Shown: in pieces, positions 22,517-33,796 of the stretch | Numbering within the stretch: position 1 is the first letter of the stretch | Layout: each line of letters begins with the position of its first letter | From: Hypomyces perniciosus | Lineage: Eukaryota > Ascomycota > Sordariomycetes > Hypocreales > Hypocreaceae | Assembly: GCA_008477525.1 (NCBI GenBank) | Contig: SPDT01000006.1 | Span: 771,501 to 835,500, forward strand | Length of the DNA stretch: 64,000 nt | Reading direction: 5' to 3' | Notes under the pieces: model-generated | What the model saw: the letters and a program-made list of their open reading frames with translations, nothing else | Told to the model about the DNA's origin: nothing | Database searches by the model: none | Program-made: the position numbers and the translations under genes

Positions 22517-22859
22517 AAGAAACGAGTCATGTGGTTGGATGTAAACCTTGTACAATATGTGTGTTACGTATATGGAAGTCTCTCGTCCAGGAATTGTATG
22601 CTGGATGCAAATATGGCATATGCTAAAATGCCGGAATGCTTAGACCTACTTACATCTGTCTCTCACACAGTTACGACCAATATGCATCGCAATCCAAGCA
22701 CTATGCTATTCCCAAATTCTCTGATCAAATAGAGATACCCATGAAACTGAAGGTCCAATTCGCTTGCACAAATGTAGATGCATATTTGAAGGAAAACAAC
22801 TCACAGTTTCCCATCCATAACGCCGAGGTCATGCTGTGTCGTAAACATCGCGTGAAAGC
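22517..22859. other. Convergent intergenic region MRP49 / HUL4
   Basis: About 340 bp of shared 3' flank; no gene seen. Confidence 0.5.
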
Positions 22860-25800
22860 TCATTTCAGGCCAAATCCTTCGCTCTCGTGGACAGCCCTCC
22901 AAAGCATGGCCTCAAGTCGCTCCCTTGATTCATACCTCCAGAGAGACAACATGTTGAAACAGGTTCTCGCAATCGGGTACCTTCCGCAATCATCGCCGAG
23001 ACAAGATATTTTGATCGCCAGTGAGGCAGCTCCCATTGCTGGTATGCGATCGCTTCCCGTAATAAACGTAAGCATCTTGCGTTGATCGCCAGGGCTGGCC
23101 CGTTGAAACGTATCCCAAAACCAACAAACGACAGCCTCTGACCCATCGGGTTGTCGGCTCTCCCAATTGTCATACACGGCCACTGCTCTTAGAGATGCAA
23201 TGTCTAGAGGCTCATCAGAGCCCCTGACTAAGAGCTCAATCTCCTCAGGTCGGAAAAGTGAAAACGCGTTTCCACCGCAAACGGTATAGAAACCCCGTTT
23301 GAAAGGTTCAAACTGCCGCTTGACAGCTGTGTCAAGGACATAACGGACATAGAGGTCGACGTATTCTCGCCGATTGGCATTGGTCACGGGCTTGCTTTCA
23401 CCACCAGGGCAAAGAGGCACCTGGACCTTGGAGTTGTACCTCTCCATTTCAACAACAAAATCCAAGCAAAAGGTATCTTCCACGTCTCCGTCATAGTTTA
23501 GAAGCTGCCGTAGGCCGTGTGCCAACCGAGGCCGATACTCGGCTAAATCCTCCAGCGTATACTTCGCCACTGGTCGTTGATGAGCAGACACCCCTCCGCT
23601 AGGAGCCGGAGCTGAAGCTAGAAGTTTTCGAAATGCGAAGGGTGGTAATGCCACGTCCAAAATCGTCGAGTTGTAGATAGCCAAGCCCATCACGACACCA
23701 ACTAGGAAATACTGATCAGAAGGCTCAAATGAGTTGGGGTTGAAATAGCAGTATTGGGAATCTTCATCGTATATAAACATGCCTGTACGGAGTAGAGATG
23801 TCAGTTTAGCTGATGCCACGCTCTTTGCGGGGTCATACCATAATCAGGATTAAACACCTCCCGGACAAGAAGCAAGAACCATTCTTTCCGAAGACCGCCT
23901 GCGTCAATTCCCTCTTCTCCTCGAAATGAAATACGAAGGCCTTTCTTGAGGTCTTCACCACCACTGCCGATGACTCCGCTGACGGCTGTCAAGCTATCAT
24001 CAACAAGACAATCCCGACGGACATCAAGCACAAGGTATTGGCTTATGTTCTTGCGAGTCATAATACTATCAAAGAAAGCATCTCGGGCCTTGCTTTGCAT
24101 CTGTCGACGGGCATCATATTCAAGTATATGTGTCTTCGCCCAGATACTCAAAAGAAACGGGTATTGGCAGAAGGAAAATCTGCTCCTTTTAGATTCCCAA
24201 GATTCAAAGTCACCAACGAGGTCAGCGTAATCTATCATTGAATTGTAGAAGTCGCTGGCCGGAAGGAGTTGCTGGCCAGCGCCGACCGAGCCTGAAGTTG
24301 CATCATCCATACGGCGAGTAGCCGAGATGTTGTTTGCCGCAAATACAAGTGCGAGAACGCGCGAGGCGGCCTTTATTTGCCAGTCCTCCGAGTATGAGAT
24401 TTTCTTGGCTGGAGGCTCCTTTGACTTCTTTGATGAACTGGGTGCTCCTATCTCATCGTGCAGAGATGCACCAGATCGGCCTATTTGCATCTGTGGAATA
24501 AGTCCAGCCGTTACATCCACGATATGTGTCCCCTGCTTCTTCTCACTCTGGCGAATCATTCTGTATGTCAGGAATCCGGATACCAGCTCCTTGAGCTTGG
24601 TAAAACGAGTAGCATGGTATCTAGCCAGCCAACTTATCAATTGGTTGTGGCACTCGGTCGATGAATTCGAGATTAGCCCAACGATACGCTTGATGATCCC
24701 AGAATGCTGTCCGGACAAGAGACCAGAGGTTGATGTAGAGTTATTTGGCGAGTCCTTTTTGATTGGGGTAGGCCTGTTGATTTCCGGCTGAAGCAATCCA
24801 CGAAAACATCCAGTCTCGGAATATAGCTGTGGGTTTTCAAGCATTATGAGAAGAAATCTTAGGTCGTCAGGGTCGGTAATAGGGCGACCTGGCCTCTTCA
24901 GCAAAAGCTCTGTGGCTTTTAATAGTACCCTTTGAGTATGAACTTGTCCCTTGAGTAGATCTTGCTCGAGAACTTGGAGCTCATTTTCAGCAATATTACG
25001 GGCGTGGGGATCTTTGGAGAATTCTTCAAATACACCAAACCAGTTCTCTGCGGTGCTGTTCACAACTGAGTACCACTCCGCAAGGTCGCTCCAGTTTAGC
25101 TGAGGGGACTTTGTCATGACGGGTGACTTGTTGACATGACTGACATGTTCGTCCTTATTCTTCATCGGAGATCTTTTAGACAGCCTGTCGTCTCGCCCAC
25201 CAGTCCACCATGTCCCGTTTTCCGCGAAATCACCCAAGAGCAACAGTTTTGGGTCCAGATCAAAGACAGGTGCAAGAGCATCCGATTGTTGTGCCTCTCG
25301 CGGTGCACTTTTAACTGGTGGGGGTGGTGGCATATCTCTAGAGGGCGCCGGCTTTCGTCGCATGGATTCGCCTGCTGACTCTGACCTCGCTGTACGTCGA
25401 GGATAGTGCATGGAGAAGGAAGAATTGACACATTCAAAGGAACCGAAGCAATCGACGATGTAGTCCTCCAGGGGCTTGAAAATCCTTTTAGGGTCGTCTG
25501 CTGAGCCCACGGAGGCGTTCCTTTGGTGTGATTTGAGCGCTTCATTAGATCCTTGATTCCGCAACGAAGGTCGCTCAGTTTGTGATGAAGAATAGGATCG
25601 TGGCATGACAGGCCGGCCATCGGTATTGGGTGCATTTCGATGCAGCATTGTTTCTTCACCACACACATACTTGGACTCATGCCCGGGCTGAGGGTTATTG
25701 GTCGTCCATCTGCCTCGGGCCTCTTCTGCTTGTCCACGGGGTCGAATGGCAAGGTCTGGGTGTAATCGATCATGATGGACGGGTCGTTCACTAGGCTTGC

Positions 25801-26561
25801 GGTCGAGTACAGCTTCCTCTGCCGGTGGATCACGGACCTTTTTAGAGATGTATGCATGTAGACACTGACGTACAAGGCGCTTGGTGTGTTCGAGAGATAT
25901 TGGTTGAACTGTTTGAATCATAAGCATCTATCCTACCATAGCCATCTAACACCATACCTGGACCTGGAACTGGCTGTCTCGTCGACGACGACGAGGGCCC
26001 GTGACCGGGATCATGCCGTTGCCTGGAGCCTCCACCGCCACGACTATCGCTTCCAACCGGCACCAAGTCATTGATAGTCGTACAAATGGTACACTTGAAG
26101 ACCTTCAGCTCCCTCGGCCACCTGACCATCGAGGCACAGGTCATACAGTTTCCAGTTGCAAAGTCCCTACTACCCGCGGGGCTCCCTCTCTTGTGTGTAT
26201 GCACAGCCTGTTTGTTGTTGGCCATGGTATGGTCATCGTCCGTTATATCCAGGTCAACCGAGGGCCTTGAGGCAGAGTTCTGCCTCTTCCTGCCGTTGAA
26301 CAGCGAGGGGAACGGGTTGCTCTTGGAGCGCGAATGCTGCGGTCCGTGTCCGCTTCGTTTCGAAGGCGCAAAGTCCGAGTCCGAGGAGCTTGATTCGACC
26401 TGTGCTGCGCGTGTATTCTTGGAGCTCGACACACCAAGTCGTCCGTGCAGTGAAGAAGGCGTGTCGAGAGCATTGGAGTGAATCCGGCTGATGAGCTCGG
26501 CTTGGTCGGGCAGTGTTGATTGAGACCCGCTACGGGTAGCAGCAGGAGGCCAGGGAGCCAT
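22860..26561 (-). CDS. HUL4: HECT-type E3 ubiquitin ligase, Hul4-like
   Basis: Exons 26561..25958, 25908..23839, 23782..22860, 1198 aa. The N-terminal ~250 residues are disordered but contain a paired-cysteine site, CMTC at 139-142 and CTIC at 157-160, a probable zinc knuckle. The C-terminal ~350 residues are a HECT domain: FRGEEGIDAGGLRKEWF, CYFNPNSFEPSDQYFLVG, GLAIYNSTILDVALPPFAFRK, and the catalytic cysteine in ARTCFNMLSLWRY (C1166). Order and length fit fungal Hul4, a nuclear ligase linked to turnover of unassembled or misfolded proteins. The reading frame upstream of 26561 has only a GTG, so the ATG there is the start. The 56-bp second intron has a TACTCCGTA motif next to its acceptor. 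Hul4 versus a sister HECT clade is by domain layout only. Confidence 0.88.
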
Positions 26562-27182
26562 TTCCACTGATCAGGGGCTGTGTGATGCTCCTGCTGCTGC
26601 TCCTGACGATGGAAGTTGCATTTGATCAGGGAGACGGCGGGTACGTATCGTATTATTATATGTGATCGGGAGAAGTTGGGAGCTTGACGAAACCGGAGCT
26701 TGCCCGGCTGTATAACGGTTCGCAGGCTTAGACTTCCACCGTGAGTAAACCACTATTAGAGGGACCTCAGCGAATATATTTCCAAGACACGGGTTCCCTG
26801 GCCATAATTATAAGCAGGAAATGAGAATTGGGGTTGGTGATTATTATATCAACACCTCAAACACCCCTGTGACGAAAGGGGGCTGAGCTTGTCTTAGGAT
26901 CCCTACCATGTTCGGTAATGGATGGATGATATTTAGCACCGACGAGGCCGGTAGCTCTCCTAGCTGCTACTTCGCAAATGCCGGGGCTTAGAACAACCGC
27001 TGTGGCTAACAGTATGGAGATGCGATGGGCATTTTCAACTCCTTATGCAGAGTGCTCCAACACATTACGATACAATTGGCCGTCAGCCGAGTTTGTCACC
27101 CTCGACGTCAGTCATCGCGCCCTGCCGGCGAATCAGACAAGATCTGACCTGGCAGCATCTCGTCCACAACCAAACGTTGGAG
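26562..27182. other. Intergenic, HUL4 promoter to tRNA-Ile
   Basis: About 620 bp without a supported gene. It holds the HUL4 promoter and the 5' flank of the tRNA. Confidence 0.5.
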
Positions 27183-27282
27183 GCTTCCGTAGCTCAGTTG
27201 GTTAGAGCTTCGTACTAATACTTCGGCTTCGGCACAAGTGTTGGTAATGCGAAGGTCGCAGGTTCAAGCCCTGCCGGGAGCA
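27183..27282 (+). tRNA. tRNA-Ile (AAU anticodon) with a 26-nt intron
   Basis: All arms fold. Acceptor GCTTCCG pairs with CGGGAGC (one G-T), discriminator A. D-stem GCTC/GAGC with loop AGTTGGTTA. Anticodon stem TCGTA/TGCGA with loop CTAATA...A, so positions 34-36 are AAT (Ile; A34 is normally deaminated to inosine). T-arm GCAGG TTCAAGC CCTGC. A 26-nt intron (27221-27246) sits one base 3' of the anticodon, the canonical nuclear position cut by tRNA splicing endonuclease. A TACGGAGTA motif lies downstream at 27421-27429. Confidence 0.93.
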
Positions 27283-27510
27283 GTTATCTCTCTGATGCCA
27301 CCAAACGTTTTATCTTTTTGCTTTTTTTGGTGTTTTTGCCGACGATATATTCTTCCTTCGCATTCATTCACTCATGTCACTCAGCTGGTTCAATCCATCA
27401 TATCTCTGCTTTGCTACAGCTACGGAGTATTGCTACATACCAATCACACGATGACGTCGTCAGTGGCTGGTCCCGCATGGCACCACTATCCTTCAATCCA
27501 GTCATAGCCC

Positions 27511-28443
27511 CTAAGTCCGTTCGAGCAAACCGATCATCTCCGGCTCAAGGTCCATGACAAAGTCATAATACTGAATCGTCTCGTTGCACCACGTCCGCTC
27601 ATTCTCCACGCCACAACCAGCCAGAATGACTTTTGTGGTGGGTTTCACACCATTCCGGAGTCTGCCATGCAGAGTAATGTCAAAATCACCACGGACAACA
27701 TTCCAGTCCCCCTTCAGTTCAGCCATCGACTCTCCCTCGCGGTTCCAAAGCTCAAAGCGGGCTCTTCCATGATCAATTTCCAAGGGACTCGGATTGTGAG
27801 CCTTGATCGTCAACGTAATTTCTTGTCCTTCTCGCTCAAGCATCTTAATTGTGCCCTTCGGGCCTTGCATTCCCCGTATTGGTATGTCGAGGCAGTAATT
27901 GCAATGTGCGACAATGCCAAAAGCTGTGATGGTGCATTCGCCGTTCTCAAGCTGACAGCACGTCTCCTCGTTGACAGAAACGCTCCGTATGTACGCCTTG
28001 AAGACTTCCATGTCAAGGATTTTGACCGTTTGGTCTTGAATCGTAATTTTCGCTCCCCACAGACTCGTCTTGACCCCGGGTAGTTTGACTCTGCCGAATC
28101 GAGAGCCGTCAAAAGTGAGATCAAGTTCGACAGGACTTATTGTACTGCTGATCGGGCCGGTTCTGGTGACTCGGCTTTCGATTGCCATGGTAAAGGAGCT
28201 CCTTTGGGTCAGCACACAAGAGCAAATAAGAGTTGTCAAACCGAAGTCCTACTCTGCAGTCGCATTGGTGATCCGGATCAGAGATACCTCCAACTTGGCG
28301 CGATTGATGAGACACTGGATGATGGCGTCCATGTTGCCAGGCTGCCGTGCGGGACGATCGTCGTCGTCGCCGTCATTTGGATAAAAATTCTGAAGAATAG
28401 GTCGAGCAAATGATTTGAACAGTTCAGAGTTTCCAATACTCAT
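27511..28443 (-). CDS. DUF3712-family protein without a visible membrane anchor
   Basis: Exons 28443..28253 and 28201..27511 with a 51-bp intron, 293 aa. The junction gives ITNATAESSFTMAIESRVT, the hallmark of the DUF3712/LEA-2 fold (I-x-N-x-T ... F-x-M-x-I-x-x-x-V-x-x-T-G-P), followed by ISPVELDLTFDG, FGRVKLPGVKTSLWGAKITI and FKAYIRSV. The start at 28443 is the first ATG; upstream codons in frame lack one. Unlike the Tag1-like protein at 6371-9119 it shows no N-terminal signal or transmembrane helix and only one repeat unit, so either an upstream exon is missed or it is a soluble cytoplasmic member. Function unknown. It is the second DUF3712 gene in this window. Confidence 0.72.
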
Positions 28444-29830
28444 GATGAAATACTTGAACAAATACTTGATGTCTAGTCAGGGGCTCGCTCCTTCTCTCGA
28501 ATGTGTATGCTTCTTCTATGTCAGACGTTGGCGCCTGGAAAATGACACGAGAAGTGCGAAAGCAAATCATTTAAAACATTTCCAATAGGTAGTGAATTGA
28601 AGGGACTTTGATGGATGCAAGTCAGAGCCAGGTGATTCTAGCTGAGCAAACGCTCTTCATTTCTCTCGAAGATGTGCCACATGATCACAGTAGTCCTATG
28701 GTCTTCGCAAATAGAGAATACTTGAGAGACCCTATTCATACCCAAAGCAATTACTCAAACACGATGGTAGCTTTGATGGACTGTAGCACCTTGCCAAACC
28801 GCTCGAATCTGAAGGTCTTGTTAACGATGCTCTTGGCCTTCACTTAACCAGAGTCAAGTAGTCGATCCCAGCACGTCGCGGTTTCTCATTCCACTGATTA
28901 ACAAACATCAGGATACCTATACATTCTATATGGTCACTATCACTTGTTAAAACTCCCCTTTATGTCCAGCAAGTAGATGTTTCGGTGAGGAAGGGGAGAC
29001 TATTGGAATCTCAGAGGCACTCTCACGTTGACTACAGAGGACTGATTTAACTGGAAACAAGCTGCCTAGACATCCGTAACGACGGTCAGTGGGGAAAGAA
29101 GAGATGGACTTTTCAAATTCGGAACGAGACCTAGTCGCCTCTGGAAGCCGGCTGTGGCACGCGACAACTAGAGGATATATCACCAACTACCCAACTACCG
29201 TTATCAGATATCATACCAATTGATGGTTACTACCTTCAACCCCTTGACTACCTATCCGGCGTACTCACCTCGGTGTACAACAACTACCATTAAAAGAATG
29301 GGTCATGCCGTCGAGTTTGCAGATGCACATCTATTCCAATCAGTCCCTGATGGATGACAGGTAGCTACCAATGGCAACCCTTGCCACCCCTGAAGACACC
29401 TCAAGTCAACCTAACATTGCGAACATGGCTTTCGATATGAATATCATTCAGGTGCAATTGGCTTCAGTTGGGCGCAGAAGATAAATATCAAGACCCCACC
29501 TACACCCAACTTCCTTGGTCGATGGGTAGGAGCCAGCAATGCCCAGATCACGGCGGTTCTGGTTTCACAGAGCATGTTCGATGATGCTTCACTGTAGACA
29601 CAGCTCACATGTAGGCTCAAGAAATTATCTCGTTGGTGGCAAACATTGACCCTGATGCAAATGATTTCCGAGGATCTAACCCTCCAAAAACTCCCACGAT
29701 ATTCCGCCTCACGCTCCCATGTCTCACGAGAGGACTCATGGTGAGGATTGCCCTCCGTTTTTAGACTACATGCCGTCGTCATTTGCGCCATGCATCGTAA
29801 GATTTGTTAACCTAAAAGAGACGGATTCGT
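28444..29830. other. Gene-free interval, DUF3712 gene to RPS10
   Basis: About 1.4 kb. Several 60-115 codon frames exist on both strands (for example 28608-28847 and 29444-29791), but none has family motifs, splice partners or a plausible promoter. Composition is not RIP-like. I call nothing here. Confidence 0.45.
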
Positions 29831-30472
29831 TCAGGAGGGAGGAGCGGCACCACGGCCACGGCCGAAGCCACCACGGCTGTCACACACCAGTTAGCTTTAT
29901 ATACTCCCAGAAATAGCTTCGAAAAGAGAGGGTTCTCACAATTGAGGAGTGAACTCGCCGGGAGCACCGCCCTCCTTGCCCTCGCCAGCATCCCGTCTTC
30001 GGTATCCACCCTCACGGTCACCACGGTCGCCACCACGTCCACGTCCACCGAAAGGTCGTCGCTCACGCTCGCCCTCGCCGAGCATGCCACGGGGAGGAGC
30101 ATGCGATCGCTGCTGCTTGATGTGGGTAGCAGGAACGATCTCGGCGGGCAGGTGAAGCCATTCCCGGAGGTAGTCAAGACCCTCGGGGGTCAGCGTGTAG
30201 TAATAATACTGCCACGAAAACTGAGTCTTGACATAGCCGCGAGAGTTGAGGGACTGGCAGGCCTTGATGACGAAGAGGTTCTTGGTGTCAATATCGGGGT
30301 GCTTGGGCAGGTTGTAGTCCTTCTGTGCGACGAGCACGCCCTCGCGGAAGAGGTACTGGCAAAGATATCATGTCAGTGGACCGAGATTTTGCTTCTCGCT
30401 CTGATTTGAGCGCTGGCATCGTCGGAAAAATACCTCGTGGATCTTCTTGCGGTCGGCCTTGGGAATCAACAT
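29831..30472 (-). CDS. RPS10: 40S ribosomal protein S10 (eS10)
   Basis: Exons 30472..30434, 30355..29940, 29876..29831 with introns of 78 and 63 bp, 166 aa. Sequence: [33 protein letters not shown], then [19 protein letters not shown] and [20 protein letters not shown], the S10/plectin winged-helix domain found in all eukaryotic eS10 proteins. After about residue 100 it becomes RGG/GDR-rich, as usual for this protein, and the last exon encodes [14 protein letters not shown]. The first exon has only 13 codons, a placement common in ribosomal protein genes. The divergent neighbour is SDE2. Confidence 0.97.
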
Positions 30473-30931
30473 CGTGGCGGTTTGCTGCTCGGGTCGATGT
30501 TGGAGGTTGACGGAATTTCGGACGGGCTTACCAAGGTCTCGAAATGGATAACTTTTGTGGGCGGAAGCCCTACAAGAAATTCGATGTAGCGAAGTGGGGT
30601 GGCTCAATGTGTGCGCTGTGGCTTGGTTCACGTGACGATAGTGGTGATAAGATTTTTGCGACCTCTGGCGCGCCCCATGTGGCGCAAGACATCGCATCGC
30701 GACTTCGCATCAAGCATTGCAGCATCGAGCTTGTTTCTGGACTTTGTTGCAGGTAGGCTGCTATAATAACCTCGCGGCTCCCCCTGGAACGAATCTTTCA
30801 TCTGCCTCCTCAATAGCTTTCAACCCAGACACCTCAGGAAAACTCGTTGCCGGGTCCTAGCGAACCAACATCTCACTTCCAGACATACCGACACTGCTCC
30901 AGGACGGCATATCGAATTCATCGCCATCACC
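30473..30931. other. Divergent promoter region RPS10 / SDE2
   Basis: About 460 bp shared upstream region of a ribosomal protein gene and SDE2; no gene of its own. Confidence 0.5.
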
Positions 30932-31780
30932 ATGTCTCAGAATCTCAACGTCCTTATTTCGACCTTTGCAGGTCTCGGGCTACCGCCGACACTGGTCTTG
31001 CGCGTCCCCCCATCAACGACAATCTCATCGCTACGAGAACAAATCGATGAGAGATTACCCGCCACCGCCGTCGAGTCAAGGCTCATCATCACAACACTCT
31101 CCAACCGGCAACTCCCTCAAATCTCAGAGGCACCCATCTCCACATACCTCTCTACAGCTGAAGATGACTTCCTGTCGCTGCGACTTGGCATCCCCCTTTG
31201 CGGTGGCAAGGGTGGCTTTGGCTCCCAACTTCGAGCAGCCGGTGGCCGCATGTCATCACGGAAGAAGCAAAAGCAAGACGACCATGGTTCAAGCCGCAAT
31301 CTGGACGGTAGACGGCTTCGCACTGTCAATGAAGCAAAGGCCCTTGCAGAATATCTCGCCATCAAGCCCGACATGGAGAAAAAGGAGAAGGAGAAGCGAC
31401 GCGAAAGATGGGAACAAATTGTCGAAATGGCTGAACAGAAAGAAGCTGAGATCAAATCTGGCGCCAGGGGCAAATTGGACGGTAAATGGGTTGAGGACAA
31501 GGAAGAGAGCAATGAGCGGACGCGCCACGCGGTACTTGCTGCTATGAAGGCGGGAAACTACAAGGACAATCTCCTCGGTACCTCTCACGGATCTACTTCA
31601 ACTGAGCAAAACAACAGCCCGTCTGGCAGTGACGGAGAGGATTCAGAGAGCTCGGAAGAACCAACCCCCCCGGCAGAGCCCGAACGGTCAACCAAGGCCA
31701 AGCCAAAAACCTTCTTTGGGTTTGATGAGGATGATGAGTTTATGAGTTCGGATGAGGACGAGACTGAAAATAAGGCGTAA
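30932..31780 (+). CDS. SDE2: Splicing regulator Sde2 (ubiquitin-fold, processed at GGKGG)
   Basis: Intronless, 282 aa. Residues 1-92 have the Sde2 ubiquitin-like fold ([20 protein letters not shown], then [35 protein letters not shown]). The processing site is G91-G92-K93-G94-G95; in S. pombe Sde2 the protein is cut after the second Gly by deubiquitinases, exposing a Lys that makes the C-terminal part an N-degron substrate and lets it join the spliceosome to promote excision of particular introns. The conserved stretch after the cut ([37 protein letters not shown] motif) is present. The tail is acidic and Ser-rich. Processing here is inferred from the intact motif. Confidence 0.93.
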   Translation: MSQNLNVLISTFAGLGLPPTLVLRVPPSTTISSLREQIDERLPATAVESRLIITTLSNRQLPQISEAPISTYLSTAEDDFLSLRLGIPLCGGKGGFGSQLRAAGGRMSSRKKQKQDDHGSSRNLDGRRLRTVNEAKALAEYLAIKPDMEKKEKEKRRERWEQIVEMAEQKEAEIKSGARGKLDGKWVEDKEESNERTRHAVLAAMKAGNYKDNLLGTSHGSTSTEQNNSPSGSDGEDSESSEEPTPPAEPERSTKAKPKTFFGFDEDDEFMSSDEDETENKA

Positions 31781-32059
31781 CCATGGCTTGTAGTTTTGAG
31801 TATGGATAGGCAGCGGCGTTTGGGTATTCAAGGCGTACGGGAGACAAGCGGGGCTGTTATGAGAGTTACATGATACCAATGTTCATCAATGCAAACTATG
31901 TCAAACATGAATAGGCATATTAACAGACATCATCACGGAAACCATCCAACATTCAGCCTTTCGCTTCTGGATTGTCTACCGAGACTCCCAAGTAGTACAT
32001 ACGCAGCTTGGCTGCATAATCTCTATCAACACCATCCTGCACCAAGTCGCATTGGAAGC
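31781..32059. other. Convergent intergenic region SDE2 / COX12
   Basis: About 280 bp of shared 3' flank; nothing else seen. Confidence 0.5.
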
Positions 32060-32656
32060 TTAAGCATCCAGCTTGACAGGGAAGTTTCCACCCTCTGCGA
32101 TAACGTGTTAGTTTTGAAAGAAGCCTCCCATAATGACTGGACGCATACCTCGCTGCTCATCCCATCGCTGGTACCATCCGGAGGGGCACAATGATCGGTA
32201 CGCCAGCCAGAACTACACCAATCAATAACTCAGCATTCGAACCCATGAACCACATCATCTCCAATTGCATACCTGACGGCAAGGCTGGAAGTCCTCTCCC
32301 TTAGCAGTGATGCATTTGTGGTAGTCGACGTAGTTTTGCCAGCAGTGCTTGGTCTGGTTCACATTCGGGAAGCGGGCGTCAGTGCCTGCGCAGCACTCAG
32401 ATTAGCCATCCGTCACACATCCCATCCTCCTCCCAGCAATTGACGACGGAACAACAGCGCGAAAACGGGCGGGCAATTGGAAGTCGTCGTGCATTTCGTT
32501 TCGTTCGTCGCGCAGAGGGGCTTTCCTTACCGGCTGCACTTCATGTTAGCCTCGGATCATGAGATCAGACCACTTTTTTTTCGGCGGAGAGGGATTATCC
32601 AGGTCTTTCATACCAGTGACGAACTTGAACGGCTTGGTGACAAGCTCCTCGGACAT
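32060..32656 (-). CDS. COX12: Cytochrome c oxidase subunit VIb (Cox12), probable 3-nt microexon
   Basis: Small intermembrane-space subunit of respiratory complex IV. Exons: 32656..32614, microexon 32533..32531 (CCG), 32385..32273, 32212..32149, 32094..32060, giving 85 aa. Reading: [14 protein letters not shown], then [40 protein letters not shown] and [17 protein letters not shown]; four Cys form the CX9C/CX10C twin motif ([12 protein letters not shown] ... [13 protein letters not shown]). The interval 32613..32386 may be one 228-bp intron or two introns (80 and 145 bp) round the 3-nt exon. Each half has its own branch site (GCTAAC, GCTAATC) and good ends (GTGCAG acceptor, GTAAGG donor), so I prefer two. 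Frame holds either way, changing VTGTD to VTAGTD. Confidence 0.92.
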
Positions 32657-32998
32657 TGTGAATTGATTTAGCGGAGGGCACGAGGGTTCCGTATTCTGCG
32701 CAATGCGGCGGGCCGGCGAGATCGAGGGCCTTTTCGGAGTTGGAATTGGGGTTGATTTCTTATGCGTCGAATGTTCGCAAGCTTCGAATCAGACGTCCCG
32801 GAATTGAAATGTGTTGCCTGAGGCCGAACGGGCCAATCATAAGGCACTTCCGGAACCCAGCGAAATTTGTGGGGCGGGCTTTCTGGCTAGGAATTACAGC
32901 ATTCTCGTCCCACGTCGTTCAGCAAAGGCGACATTTTCCTCCAATTCGACCTTCAAATCCCGGTTGAAAGTCCAGGCAGACCCTCTCCACTCGTCACA
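32657..32998. promoter_or_regulatory. Shared divergent promoter of COX12 and the NDUFA4-like gene
   Basis: The two start codons are 342 bp apart on opposite strands. Both encode small respiratory-chain-type proteins, so co-regulation from this interval is plausible. I cannot identify individual factor sites with confidence. Confidence 0.45.
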
Positions 32999-33520
32999 AT
33001 GCGTCCTACCCTCGCTTTCAGGGCCTTCCGCCCAACGGTTCGCATGATGCGACCGGTTCCCGTGAGTGCCCGCAAGACCGCCGCAGCGTGAGAGAATCGC
33101 AGAATCGAAGCTAACACCTCGGCTGTACAGAAGGAGGACCAGGCTGGTATGCGACGCCATTGACGCCCGACGAGCCGCTGTAGCGATTGGACCGTTTATT
33201 GACTTGTCATCACAAGGCCACACCATCTCCCAGCGATTGCGCAAGCTCAAGCAGATGCCTCTCGAGCTGTACCCCCTCTGTACGAAACATACCATAAGAA
33301 CCCCCCCCCCCCCAATTCGGAATACGTATACGGGGAGATGGAACCTAACCGAGGACTCTTAGTTATTGTCGTTGGCTTCGCTGTTGGCGCCGCCGCATAC
33401 TCGTCTGTCCGCAAATTCGTCGTGGACAAGAACCTGCGACTCTCCAGACAGGGCGCTGCTGCCCGAGCGGCGGACCACGGTGACCATCACGGTGACCACG
33501 CCGAGAAGGCGGACCACTAA
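32999..33520 (+). CDS. Small mitochondrial membrane protein, NDUFA4/MLRQ (B12D)-like
   Basis: Four exons 32999-33061, 33131-33146, 33217-33279, 33363-33520; introns 69, 70 and 83 bp; 99 aa. The N-terminus MRPTLAFRAFRPTVRMMRPV is a strong mitochondrial presequence. After ISQRLRKLKQMPLELYPL comes one transmembrane helix (FIVVGFAVGAAAYSSVRK) and VVDKNLRLSRQ, the pattern (PxLxPL, hydrophobic helix, then a D-x-x-L segment) of the B12D/MLRQ family, whose mammalian member NDUFA4 sits with complex I/IV. The C-terminus is His/Asp-rich (DHGDHHGDHAEKADH). All frames join exactly. Homology is by pattern, not close identity. The divergent partner is COX12. A run of 13 C lies in the last intron. Confidence 0.68.
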
Positions 33521-33796
33521 AGTACTGTCGAGCGTATTATGATAGCGACATGCCGCCGGGGTATTTTACTTTGTCTGTTGTGCCATTGGGAGGGAACGGG
33601 GCTGAACACTGTATATGTCGAGACTCCAGAGGCAGGATGCCGAAATACAAAGCTTGGCTTTGCTCCAAACTCCTCGTCCATTTCACTTGTGGCCTGGCCG
33701 TTCATGCTATGAATAGAGTAATTGTTCCATTGACACCGTCGCTATGCAAGATGTAAGAAAAGGAGACAGCAAACACACAGGATTCCCTTTTGATTT

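Noticed and set aside
28608..28847. 79-codon plus-strand frame in the 28.4-29.8 kb gap
   Set aside because: No motif or homologue recognised; codon use not like neighbouring genes.
32477..32671. Plus-strand frame through the COX12 first exon
   Set aside because: Antisense shadow of COX12 exons and introns.
33301..33313. Run of 13 C residues as a frameshift in the NDUFA4-like gene
   Set aside because: It lies inside the third intron (33280-33362), so it does not affect the reading frame.
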